In this document: in pieces, positions 13,201 through 23,841 of the stretch
Numbering within the stretch: position 1 is the stretch's first letter
Layout of the letters: each line of letters opens with the position of its first letter
From: Paramecium sonneborni
Taxonomy: Eukaryota; Ciliophora; Oligohymenophorea; Peniculida; Parameciidae
NCBI GenBank assembly: GCA_905182985.1
Contig: CAJJDN010000046.1
Coordinates: 423,298-487,297, forward strand
Reading direction: 5' to 3'
Length of the DNA stretch: 64,000 bases
Notes under the pieces: generated by a model
What the model was told of the DNA's origin: nothing
Database searches by the model: none
The model's input: only the letters and a program-made list of their open reading frames with translations
Program-made: the position numbers and the translations under genes

Positions 13201-13750
13201 TATAACCTCCCCCTTTTGCTACTAATTATTCAAAATAACTTGTCTCTGGATATGTATGAGATCCTTAAAATAACATATGCTCTAAAAAATGTGCCAAACC
13301 TGGAAATTCATCTGGTTCATTCCATGATCCTGCATTCACATTTAATGCTGCTTATGTTAATTTTGTTTCTGGATCTCTTATTAATAAAACTTTCAACTTA
13401 TTTGGTAATTCTAAATATTCATATTCCTTCTTATCCACTGATGGTTTCTATATATCTAAATGTTTCTATTCAGATTAATGTATTTTTTATTTATGCTATT
13501 TCTTATTTACACTCATTCTCACTTCCAAAAAACTTGGTTATGTTAGTGAATTTTAAAGCACTTTTATTTATTATTCTAAATATGTTTATTCTTAAATCAA
13601 TGATGCCTATTCAAATTATAAATCACTCTAAACTTCATGCAAACCTACCACTTTAAACAAAACTATCCCCATCGTAAAACACGCACACAATATTACTAAT
13701 AATTGTATTAGTGTCGTGTCTCTCCTTTATTGATGTTATTCTTTTTTCAT
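10251..13750 (-). CDS. M16 metallopeptidase (insulinase/IDE type) with N-terminal membrane anchor (1157 aa)
   Basis: Zinc peptidase of the insulin-degrading enzyme family. The catalytic N-terminal domain carries the inverted zinc motif in LAHFLEHMLFQGSHTYP (HxxEH), followed by GGYTNAYT and, about 75 residues on, the third ligand region ANAVNSEYEIN, so the active site is intact. Total length is near that of IDE (about 1,000) plus a ~120-residue N-terminal extension. The frame upstream of the catalytic domain stays open to ATG at 13750 and encodes MKKEQHQQRRDTTL followed by a hydrophobic segment (LIQLLVILCACFTMGIVLF), a signal anchor, so the enzyme is probably lumenal or extracellular. Starts at 13672 or 13516 would drop this anchor. 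One 26-nt intron at 10635-10660 brings the model to 1158 codons. Start of the next same-strand gene (10193) is 57 bp beyond the stop. Confidence 0.92.
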
Positions 13751-13948
13751 TTAATATTAATTTATAACATTAATATATTAAAAACGGTATTCATATTCCT
13801 AATCAAATTAACTGCTACTTTCTAAATATTTCTTACTTTTTTTAACTCTCTCTTTATTCCATCAGATTTCTTATTTGTTTTATAATATATCATTATTTAT
13901 ATTAAGTATTTAGAAAATATTATGAAAATACCAATTTTTAAATAGGTT

Positions 13949-16900
13949 TCACTTCTTCTTTTTTAGTAGAATTTTATCAAAATCTGTTAAAGTGTTCTTC
14001 ACCAATTATTTTAGAATAAAATCAGTTGCCTTAATAATATATTTCTATATATACTTCTCCACCAAATTTATCCATTTCTTCATTTATGTAAACATCTCCC
14101 AAATCCTAACTCACTGGACATTCCTTTGCTGGAGGTTTTCTTTAAGCATGTTAGTATATTTGCTAAAAGTTATAGGATGAACTGAAAGCATCTATTGGTA
14201 TTCTTTTTTCAGTAATTTTAAGTACTAAAACTTTTGCTTAATCTAAAGCACTTTTCAAATCTAATTTTGAACTCTAATTTATTTTTTAAATATATACTTC
14301 ATTATATTATTTTAATAGTTAATCACATAATTGTTCCTCTAAGGATTAAACAATTTAGAAAGCATTTTATTCATTAACTTGTTTTTAATCTAAAAATTTA
14401 AACTCAGTAGCAAGAAGATATCCTAAAGTTTTCTTTTTATCCTATTTGTATTTTTTTTAAATTTATTGGAATTTTGTTATTATCTATTTCTCCTTTCCTT
14501 CCAATATTTTACCATATTTGTCAATAATTTATTTTACAAAATTTTAATATCTAAAATCTGCAACCAATTTAACTTCCTTTCCTTCTTCTTTATTTTCTGA
14601 TTATTATGGAAATTCAAGATTTTCACTTAAATCAAATTCCTTTGAAAGTTCATCTCTATTAATAGCTGATTTTCCCATTCCAAAATCATCAACTTTTTCT
14701 TTATTTTGTATTGGTTTTACTGCAAGAGGAGGTGGTTACTTTGGTTCTTATACTATTTCTTTAGAAGCTGATAATGATTCCTCCTCAAATGATTGACTAT
14801 ATTATGATGATAAATTGGATTCATTTTTCACTTAAGAATTTTATAATTACCCTCTAATTGGAAAAGGATCACCCAAAATTTCCTTTAAGAGTTATTCTTA
14901 TAGATAATCAACAATTTATTAAACATCTATGTCTTTCTTGTCAACAAAAGAATTTTAAGTATTTTCAAATAAATTAATATCATTTTACCAATCTATATCT
15001 GATTTTTGAGATCCATCTTCAACTTCTCTATCTTCTGAAAGACTGTTTTTATATGATAATTCATAGATATTCTATTCAGATTTTTCTGTCTTAATTCTTT
15101 CAGATTCCTCACCTTCAAAATCTGCTTAATAATATGATTCTTCTCTTGCACTTCTTTTATCTCTTTATCTACCAATGCTTGAGTCTTTTTTTGATTATGC
15201 TGATTATTCAAATTTATAAGACAATAATCCTTAATTCTTTAAGAGTGCTTCAGATAAAGAATGAGGATCAACAGTTGCTGCTAATTTTCTTGATCCAAAT
15301 TCAAATTTTTATTTTTCAAATAATGCTGCAATAAATTTTTTTAAATCCTTATCTCTTTCTTCTAATTATTTTCCTAATTAATTATTAATAAGTTTATCTT
15401 ATTTAAATAATAACCATTATAATTTTTAATCCATTTCCTTTCTATATAATCTCATTTCTTCCATAGTTTATTTAAAATCAAATATTTATTATACTTAAAA
15501 TAACAAATTTTCTAAGACTTGCTAAACAATTTACATTTATTATTCTATTCCATTCATAATATTTTTAACATTTCCAACAGGTACATCTTTGACTATAGTT
15601 TAAGATAAGATCTTGCTAAATCTAGTACCTAAACTATTCATAGATAAAAGTCTTTAAAATTCATATTAAAATTAAGCATATAATTTATCTGCTGATTAAC
15701 TTGGTTATGGATTAACAGCATCTTTCCAACCTTTATAAAAATCTCCTGTATGAGTAATTAAATTATTAACTTATTATTAAATGAATTTTAAGTCTCTATG
15801 TTCTTACTTAAGTGGTTCAAAATCTTCATCATTAATTTCTACTTCTCTTAATTTAGAATACTTTTCTCTATAATTTTTAAGCAATATTTCAGCTTCAAGA
15901 TTTGCTCTTTTTGTAGTCCATCCTGGATCAATTTCAATAGGAATTGATTTAATTTCAGGTACAAATGTTTAAGGAGATATAGCAACTTTATCACTAATAG
16001 ATTTTGGAGTGATCTTCTTTCTATGAGTATCTCCTTCTATTTAACTATGATAAGAATCAAATTAATCATCATCATATTAAGAATGTTGAGTCTTCACTTT
16101 TTATGATTCTTCTGCTTCAAAATCATCACCATAATCTTCTTAAATAGATTCTTTAATTATTTTAGAACTTTTTTATGCTGATGGTATTGATTCACGAATA
16201 ACTGAAGATTCTTAAACTATTGATTCTTCCTTTATTTAAGATGATTATATATCATCAATCTCTTCAGCTACTCCCTCTTCATCAACTGCTTCTTCAATAT
16301 CTTCTTCTTCTGGAATTTCTTCCTCTACCTCATCTACTATATCAGATTAAACCTATTCACTCTATACTTCATCTTCTATACTCTCCTCTAATTATTTCTT
16401 TTTTGATGTTGTTTACTTTTATTTTTAAACTTTCAATTCTTTTGGTACTTCCTTCTCTAATATTTTATTTATTTTATTTATTCTTGCCTTATCTTTAACT
16501 GCTTCTTAATTTTCTATTTTTATATAATCATCTGTTATTTTTATTTCTTTCATTGAAAGATCATGCAAACTTTCTCTTCCATATTTTTTCTTATATAATG
16601 CTTTCCATATTTAACAATTATCATTTGGCAATTAAATTGGCATAGTCTTAGGTTTAACTTAACTCTAATATGCTGATTTTGGTCTAATTCTACTTAAAGG
16701 TGGTTTTTTTAATTTTATATCATCTGTTATTGGAATTCCTGGATTGGCAAATGCAGTTGCTGGATTGATTTCTATAAAGTCTTCTTTCTCTAATACACCC
16801 ATTTCACCCATAATTTCTATCTATGTATGATAAAATGGGTTATTTTTATCTAATCCTGAAATTGTTTTTCTTTCTTATATTTCCTTTTTTGGTTTTACTT

Positions 16901-17415
16901 TAAGTTTTGATAAAACTGATTAAGCCCATTATTTCTCATCATTTACCCATTTATCTACAATAGTAATCTTTTAATCTTCTTTTAGTAATTTCTAAAAATA
17001 TTTCTTTCTTTCATTAACGAGCTTCTTAGCTAAGTAACGTCTAATCAATGATTAGATAATAACATATGGACTTTTTTTAGATCTTTCATTATAAACATTA
17101 CCATAATTAAATTTTTTCTGTTATAACACTCCTGGAATGTTATCAAATTTGATTTCATCTACATTTGCTTCCACAGTAATTGTTTTGGTAAAGACCCTTT
17201 AATTATAGGGATGTTTATCTAAATTTGAATTTGCATTGGCATCTTTATTAGTTTGATTGATTACCTAAGAAACTTTAAATCAAAGCTTTTGTATCTGGGT
17301 TGGCAGATTTAAGTGTTTTATCAAAAGGATTTGATTGTTCAGCTCTTTACTAGAAAACTTATGTTCGATTGAAACCAACCGAACTATTTTGACTATTAGT
17401 TGATTGCTTTTTCAT
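13949..17415 (-). CDS. IQ-motif, coiled-coil protein, probably cytoskeletal (1139 aa)
   Basis: The N-terminus (MKKQSTNSQNSSVGFN) leads to an IQ-like calmodulin-binding motif, VIIQSLIRRYLAKKLVNERKKYF, near residue 115. The middle third is acidic and Ser/Glu-rich (dense Glu/Asp around plus-strand 16080-16400). A long Lys/Glu/Gln-rich helical region follows. The C-terminus is a compact segment (GDVYINEEMDKFGGE, then ATDFILKQLVKNTLTDFDKILLKKKK) whose helical pattern recalls C-terminal domains such as DUF4378 of centrosomal/cytoskeletal proteins; that link is weak. Introns at 17243-17264 (22 nt) and 14030-14054 (25 nt) are required and leave exactly 1140 codons. Start at 17415 is the first ATG; stop is TGA at 13949. 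A calmodulin-regulated role at basal bodies or cortex is plausible but inferred only from composition. Confidence 0.75.
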
Positions 17416-17488
17416 AAAAAATAATATAATAAAATAAAGAGAGTGAAAAAGGGATAAAAAGAATATTATAATGAATTGTATGAATAAA

Positions 17489-18976
17489 TCAATGACTTGA
17501 TGATTATGGGTGACTACGTAATTATCTAGATTTAATTGGATGTTTAGAATGATAATCTTCAATTCTTTCTTCAATTTCTTCTCTATAAGATCTAATAAGT
17601 CCTTAAACAGGCCATGCAGCAGCATCTCCAAGAGCACAAATAGTATGACCTTCAATTTAATAAGTTAATTCCTTAATAATAATATAATATTACTTCTAAT
17701 TAATCAATTTCAGCAAAATCAGCATTTCCAACTTTCATTCTTTCCAATAGATCAACTAACCATGAAGTACCTTCTCTACATGGTGTACATTATCCACATG
17801 ATTCATGTTTATAAAATTTACTCAATCTCAAGATGGCATCAATAATATCAGTTGATTTATCAATAACAATTACAGCAGCCGTACCTAATCCAGATCTAAC
17901 ATCTCTTAAAGCATCAAAATCCATTAGTACAGTTTCACATATCTCTTTAGGTAACATAGGAACAGAAGAACCTCCAGGTATTATACATTTAAGATTATCC
18001 CATCCTCCTCTTACACCTCCACAATGTCTCTCTATTAATTCTTTAAGTGGGATTGACATTTCTTCCTCTACTGTACAAGGATTGTTAACATGACCAGAAA
18101 TACAAAATAATTTTGTGCCTCTATTATTGGGTCTTCCAAAAGAAGCAAACCAATTCCCTCCTCTTCTTAATATAGTTGGACATACAGAAACAGTTTCAAC
18201 ATTTGTAACTGTTGTAGGACAACCCCACAAACCTGCATTAGCTGGGAATGGTGGCTTAAGTCTAGGTTTCCCTGGTTTACCTTCTAATGATTCTATTAAA
18301 CCCTTTACATTATATTTATATATATATACAGTTTCTTCTCCACAAATATATGCACCTGCTCCACTATGAACATAAACATCAAAATCATATCCACTACCAC
18401 ATGCATTCTTACCCAAAAATCCTTTTTTATAAGCTTCATCAACTGCTTATTATAGGGCATTTGCTTCTACCCAAAACTCTCCTCTACAATATATATATGC
18501 AGCTCTAGCTCTCATTGCAAATCCTACACATAATGCACCCTCTACTAATTTATGAGGATCATGTCTTAATATTTCCCTATCTTTACATGTTCCAGGCTCT
18601 GACTCATCAGCATTTATCACCAAGTATGATGGTCTTTATACAATAAGATACATCTAACCTTCCATCTGGATTTACTTTTGGCATGAATGAATATTTCAAA
18701 CCACTTGGAAATCCTGCGCCACCTCTTCCTCTTAAACCACTCTTTTTTATTTCATCTATAATCCAATCTTAACCCATGCTTAAGATATCTTTTGTTCTAT
18801 GCCAATCTCCCTAAAATTATTGATTTTCATACTCTTCTCAAAGCTCCTTGAATATATGGATCTCCATCTCTGTAAACATTTGTGAATATTCTATCTTAAT
18901 CTTTCAATCCTCCATGATAAAACTTTGGACCAGATACCAATCTTAGAAATAGATGAGATTATCTATTTATCATCAT
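17489..18976 (-). CDS. NDUFV1: NADH:ubiquinone oxidoreductase 51 kDa flavoprotein subunit, complex I (463 aa)
   Basis: Accepts electrons from NADH via FMN and passes them to iron-sulfur cluster N3 in the mitochondrial complex I matrix arm. Seen: a basic/hydroxylated presequence (MMINRQSHLFLRL), FMN loop [20 protein letters not shown] site [48 protein letters not shown]-type region read as [15 protein letters not shown], the N3 ligands in [13 protein letters not shown] and the fourth Cys in [15 protein letters not shown]. Length is that of the family. Four introns: 18811-18832 (22 nt), 18634-18658 (25 nt), 18303-18329 (27 nt) and 17672-17693 (22 nt), each restoring conserved sequence; spliced length is 464 codons. 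The 27-nt intron keeps frame and has no in-frame TGA (see findings). Start 18976 is the first of two consecutive ATGs and lies only 26 bp from the divergent MORN gene. Confidence 0.97.
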
Positions 18977-19002
18977 TTTTATATTTATTAAAATATATTT
19001 TT
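18977..19002. promoter_or_regulatory. 26-bp divergent intergenic region
   Basis: Only 26 bp, all A/T (ttatattt, aaaatat, ttttt), separate the complex I gene start (minus) from the MORN gene start (plus). Transcription of the two must initiate within or beyond this gap, from a shared bidirectional promoter or from promoters overlapping the opposite coding region. No defined element is recognised. Confidence 0.6.
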
Positions 19003-19950
19003 ATGGGTTGTGCAGCAACAAAAAGTCCTGCTTCTTGTTAATAAATTCCTAATTTAGAAAACTCTACTAACCCTAAATTTAATTAAGACCCTGAAATTAA
19101 ACAAGACCCTTAAATTAATTAAATCCCTTAAGAAAACAATTAGATCAATCCTATAAAAAATAAAATTCTATCGAAAAATGTTTAACTTGATGAAATTTGT
19201 AAGACAATAAATCAATTAAATATCTCTCAATTTAATAATACAACATACAAAGGTCAAAGATAACAAGATCAAATGCATGGATAAGGTGAATTTACATAAT
19301 ATTCAGATGGCTAAAATTAAGTCCTAGACTATTATTTAGGAGAATGGAAGGATAATAAAAGAGATGGTTTTGGAATGATGATTTATTTTAGAGGAGAATA
19401 ATATGATTATTATGTTGGCTAATTTTAATAAGACAAGAGACATGGAAAAGGATACATTGAATATTCAAATGGAGATACTTATGATGGATATTTTTAAAAT
19501 GATTTATTTGAAGGTTAAGGTAAATACACACATAAAGATTAAATTTCTTTTTATGATGGTAACTGGAATTAAAATTAACGTAATGGTGAAGGTAAAGAAT
19601 AAGGAATTGATGAAAATAGAAAATGGAAATTTGAAGGATAATTTTTAAATAATATGAGATAAGGAAAAGGAAAGCTTATAATTGAAGAATTTTGTGAAAT
19701 TAATGGAGACTTTGAAAAGAATTTTCCAAAAAATGCATAGATAACTTATTTTGAATAGAAATTTACAGAGCATCAATCATATATTGGAGATTTAGGAGTT
19801 AATAATGAGATGGAAATGATTTATGAAGGAACAGGAAAGTTAACATTAAGAAATAATTAGGTTATAGAAGGTATTTAATATATTGAATGTTTAGGATAAT
19901 TCAAAGAGCATAAATATTAAGATCTAAATTAAGCTATTTAAGCAAATTGA
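19003..19950 (+). CDS. MORN-repeat protein with N-terminal acylation motif (315 aa)
   Basis: MORN repeats (about 14-residue hairpins, YxGxxxxGxxxGxG) are common in ciliate and apicomplexan membrane-skeleton proteins and bind lipids or protein partners. Seen: a disordered Pro/Gln-rich N-terminus, then repeats YYLGEWKDNKRDGFGMMIY, YYVGQFQQDKRHGKGYIEY, YDGYFQNDLFEGQGKY, YDGNWNQNQRNGEGKE, FEGQFLNNMRQGKGKL and weaker ones to the end. The protein begins MGCAATKSPASC: Gly2 fits N-myristoylation and Cys3 (and Cys12) palmitoylation, so membrane attachment is likely. The frame runs 316 codons without a required intron to TGA at 19948. Expected location is the cell cortex or ciliary membrane (inference). 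The gene converges with the S28 peptidase gene; only 42 bp separate the two stops. Confidence 0.9.
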
Positions 19951-19992
19951 TTTATTTTATTATTATTAAAAAATACATTTTAAAATATCTTA

Positions 19993-21374
19993 TCATTAGA
20001 TAGATGAATAATGATTTTAAATCCATTGTCGAAATTGTTGGATAATTTGTATTCTTACTTACTTCAATTATTCACAGTCTTCTTCTTTTGGAGTATATAA
20101 TTCTACACAATGACCACTATTATCACAATTAATTTCAAAAGCAAGAATAGATCCTTGATTAACTAAAACACTAGACCACTTCCATGGATCTTCATTTCCA
20201 TTTGTCATAATTAAATTATCTATATTTAGATTATTTCCTCCAAATCTTGCATTTGCTAATTAATCATCTGGAAAGATGTTGGGTTTTATTCCTCCAAAAA
20301 TATTGTTACAGAAATCTCTATAGAATTATAAATCTATTAAAGAGGATCTCACAGTATTTTCAAGTGGACTAGTTTACCACCAACCCAATTCACTACAACA
20401 TTAATACATCCATTATCTTGAAGGACTTAAGTTATTTTCATCATATTCATCATTCTTTAAATAATATGATCCATATTCTTTATAACTATCTTCCTCTATA
20501 ACTGATCTAAAATATTCAATCTAATCTTCTATGTTCTTTCCTTCCAATTACATACATAATTCTGTCCTTCCTCCATATTAAATTATTAATAATTAAGCAT
20601 CTGCAAAAAAGAATAAAAACTCTAAATCTGTCAACTTCTCTGCCCCAAAAGATCTTTTAAATTGTTCTCTTGTTGTCTCATTTAATATTTGTTATTCTGC
20701 ATATTTATTCATATTCTAAATATCACTTGCACATTCAGAGCCAGATTTTAGAGCTGATAAATATATCTAAGTATCAAACATTTTAAAATCTGTAATAGAT
20801 TCAACTACTGCAGAAGAAGCTAATGCTCCTATTACTAAATGAGGGTATTAGTATCTATACCAAGCAGCAAGAGCTCCTGGATATGAACCTCCTATTGCAA
20901 TCCAAGGATTCTAAGACTTTATTCCGTGTTTTTTATTTAAAACCATAAATCTTTAGAAGTAAGCTAAATCATCCAATGCTTATCTTGTGCTTAAATATTT
21001 CAAATTTTCATCCCTCAAAGACTCACTTCCAAATGGCATTGATTTTCCATAATATCTATGTTCTAAAATTATTATCAAAGCATTAAATTCTTTTGCCAAT
21101 TATATTATAAATAATCTCTCTTCCATTATTCCTGGACCTAACTTTTATATAATTAATTACATGTATATTCTCCACATATCTAAAATAATATCACTCCTGT
21201 TTCAGGAATAAAGTTTTCTTCCACAACCCAATATCTTTAATGAAATACATCTTTATTCAATTTATCATAATGATCAACCAATTAATGTTCAAACCAATAC
21301 ATTTTTTGATTATAGCTCAAATCATTTGCTACAATACATAATAATGATAAAGAAATCAGAATAAATTTATTCAT
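19993..21374 (-). CDS. S28 serine peptidase (lysosomal Pro-X carboxypeptidase/DPP2-like, 452 aa)
   Basis: Family S28 enzymes cleave Pro-X or X-Pro bonds in lysosomes or outside the cell. The N-terminus MNKFILISLSLLCIVAND is a signal peptide, followed by the mature start MYWFEHQLVDHYD and QRYWVVEENF, typical of the family. Catalytic elements: Ser in AIGGSYPGALAAW, Asp in TNGNEDPWKWSS and His in NSGHCVELY. Also seen are LEHRYYGKSMPFG and WQTSPLENT. The short intron at 21138-21160 (23 nt) restores GEYTCPGIMEERLF. Spliced length is 453 codons, close to other S28 enzymes. Start 21374 is the only ATG giving the signal peptide. Stop TGA is at 19993. The next same-strand gene ends 44 bp upstream, so its promoter is confined to that gap. 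Confidence 0.93.
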
Positions 21375-21418
21375 TATAAAATTAAATAAAATTTCTATTA
21401 TTAAATGAATCAATTCTT

Positions 21419-22570
21419 TCATTTTTTTTTAGCATAAAAAGTAGTTGATATTTCATATTATCCAGGACCTGGCATTTCAGTATGATCAGAACAACTTTAT
21501 GATCGTTTCTCTCTACCAAATATGATATTGACCTATGGTTTCTTCTATTTTAAATCAACATCATATTCACCTGGACCCTAAAATTATTTTTAATAAAAAT
21601 TACAGGAATAGTTAACTTACTAAAGCTATCTCTTTTTGCACGTCCAAAAATGACAGTTTTACTATCTTTAAAATCTGCAATAGTATATGATTAAGGTCCT
21701 GGACCTATTTTCTCTGACTTTTATTTATATTTTTATTTGATTGAATATTTTGGCGCATTACTAGGTTAAATTAATTAATAAGATCCAGGTCCAGGTAGTT
21801 AATCAATCTTTTTATCTGATCTTTAACTTCTACCAATTGAATATCCTGCTTAATCTCTTGTAATATCTAATGAATAATCACCTGGACCAGGAGATTTTGA
21901 TTTATTAAATATTCCATCCCGTTTGCTTGTACCAATCTTAAAAGATTTTACCCTTTCTTTTGATTAAATCTCATATGCATCTGGACCTGGTGTAATAGTC
22001 TATACAGTTTTTTCTCTTCTTGGTACTATTTTAAAACCAGCATCTGTTTTTATCAAAGATGGAATATTATATTATCCCGGTCCTATACTTAAATTAACCA
22101 TCTTCTCTGATCGTGATTGTTTACCAACTTTAAACGATGGAGCATTTGATCTAGAATATATTTCATAATCTCCAGGACCAGGTGATTTTTTTATTATCTC
22201 TTTATATCTCTTTTCACTTCCAATTTTAAAACCAATCTTTGATAATTAAGATACTTCTAATAGATATGATCCTGGTCCTGGTTTATTATTCTCTTCTTTG
22301 TTTAATTAATATTATTTTCCATAAATAAGAGTTTTCTATTGGGATTCAGGAAATTTTGGATTATACTAACCAGGTCCAGGAATATTTTTTAACACTTTAA
22401 TTTCCCTAGAATTTCCTCCTCTTATTGTCCATTATGGATGCTTTGTTAATGAAACATCTAATTGGGGATTGTAACTACCTGGTCCAGGAGGGCCTTAATA
22501 GGAAGAATTTAATTGATCTAATTAATCAAATTTAATTACTTCTTTTTGAATTTCTAGATTAGACAGACAT
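21419..22570 (-). CDS. STPGR (SHIPPO/ODF3-like) repeat protein, probable axonemal component (367 aa)
   Basis: Sperm-tail PG-rich repeat proteins lie in or on ciliary microtubules. About a dozen copies of the motif PGPG-x-Y are visible at ~30-residue spacing: GPPGPGSYNP, IPGPGQYNPKFP, KPGPGSYLLE, SPGPGDYEIYS, IGPGQYNIPS, TPGPDAYEIQ, SPGPGDYSLDI, LPGPGSYQLI, GPGPQSYTIADF, IPGPGEYDVDL and MPGPGQYEIST. Between them recur the F-x-I/V-G-(R/K) strands (FKIGSEKR, FKVGKQSR, YSIGRSQR, VIFGRAKR, IIFGREKR). Two introns, 22518-22539 (22 nt) and 21578-21603 (26 nt), leave 368 codons; the second rejoins LTIPGPGEYD in frame. The start (MSVQSRNSKR) and stop TGA at 21419 are clear. Likely a microtubule inner or associated protein of cilia or basal bodies. 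Confidence 0.9.
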
Positions 22571-22903
22571 TTTATAATACTCTAATGGTCTATTGTCAGA
22601 TAATTATATAAATTATTATAATTAAATCATAGACAAAAAATTTTAAAATTCGTCTGATGTCTATTTTAATCTTTTATTTTTTTTTATGATCAAATAATTA
22701 TTAATACTCAAATTTAAAAGCATGTATTTCATGATTCTTACAATATATATAAATAATTAAATTATTATGAAATAAAAAGATAAAAGAATTTATTATTTTT
22801 TATTCAATAATTAAATTACTATTTTCAATACATTCTATAAATTTAAAGTTAATATAAATAAATAAAAATATTTTATTTTATTAATTATATACATATGAAA
22901 CAA
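22571..22903. other. 333-bp intergenic region
   Basis: Extremely AT-rich gap between two minus-strand genes, with many homopolymer A and T runs. It presumably holds the STPGR gene promoter and the 3' end of the upstream gene. I see no coding, RNA or repeat structure in it. Confidence 0.5.
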
Positions 22904-23656
22904 TCATTTTTCAAAAACTAAAAATTACAAATGCCCTTTATGTTAAGGATAAACTTAAGATTTATAAGTTAACTTAAATTTATTTTTTATTAATTCAAAA
23001 TCTGGCATTTTTCCTACTCTAAATTTTTCATCCAATTCGCCAGAATATATGGTGATTATATAAAGATCAAGAATATCTAAAACTTAATGTAGACATTATG
23101 GCCCAACATCATAAAATACTCTATCCTCTTTATCTATTAAAGTTCGAAAATATAATGAAGCATCTTAGAAGTTTTAGAATGCAGGTACTATTTTATTCTA
23201 AATTCCGAAATCCTAATTATTTGATTCTTAAATATTTGGATTTGATGTGATAAAGTTGGTGAAATTAGGCATATTAAAAAAAGGATGAGTTTAGACTGAG
23301 AGCGTAGTTAACTTTTTGGAAATAACAAAATTTTTTCTTTCCAAAAATTCTTTTTTCTTAATCTCCTAAAAGTCTTTTCTACTCTTATAATATTCTGGCC
23401 ACATATTATCTTAAGACTACAAGATCTAATTTCCAGTAATGAACTCTGCATCACAAAATGTTTTAGTAAAGCTGAACATCTCAAAATCTATTGGAAATTT
23501 AGGAGTCTCCTCTACCATCTTAATGATTTCGGTATTTAATTCTTCAAGAGATGTATCAATTGGTTAATTAGTGTGAACTAAGGCAGTATAAATATTTTTA
23601 TGTCTCAATAAGACTTATAATCCGCCAATTGTTTCATTTAATAAATTGATTATCAT
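22904..23656 (-). CDS. Unknown soluble protein (250 aa)
   Basis: Uninterrupted 251-codon frame from ATG (MIINLLNETIGGLQVLLRHKN) to TGA at 22904, with no intron needed. Composition is balanced (charged, aromatic and aliphatic residues mixed), unlike the flanking DNA, and argues for a folded globular protein. Recognisable segments: a Glu-rich helix (TSLEELNTEIIKMVEET), a Lys/Glu-rich region (FQEIKKKEFLERKNF) and a C-terminal YSGELDEKFRVGKMPDFELI. No signal peptide, membrane helix or known motif is seen. It shares a 185-bp divergent upstream region with the myosin-like gene on the plus strand. Confidence 0.75.
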
Positions 23657-23841
23657 AATTAAATTATAGTATACATTTATTCTTATTTAGAAACTCTAAT
23701 TATAATATATTTCCAATTATATATTTTTCAAACTCTAATCTAAATCAAAATCAATAGAAATCTTTTTCTTAATCTATATATACTGATTAATTTAATAAAA
23801 GAAAAGTATCATTTTTTTTTATTATTAATTGATTATTTAGA

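Noticed and set aside
17833..18508. Plus-strand frames opposite the complex I gene
   Set aside because: They are shadows of a strongly conserved minus-strand coding region with every known NDUFV1 motif.
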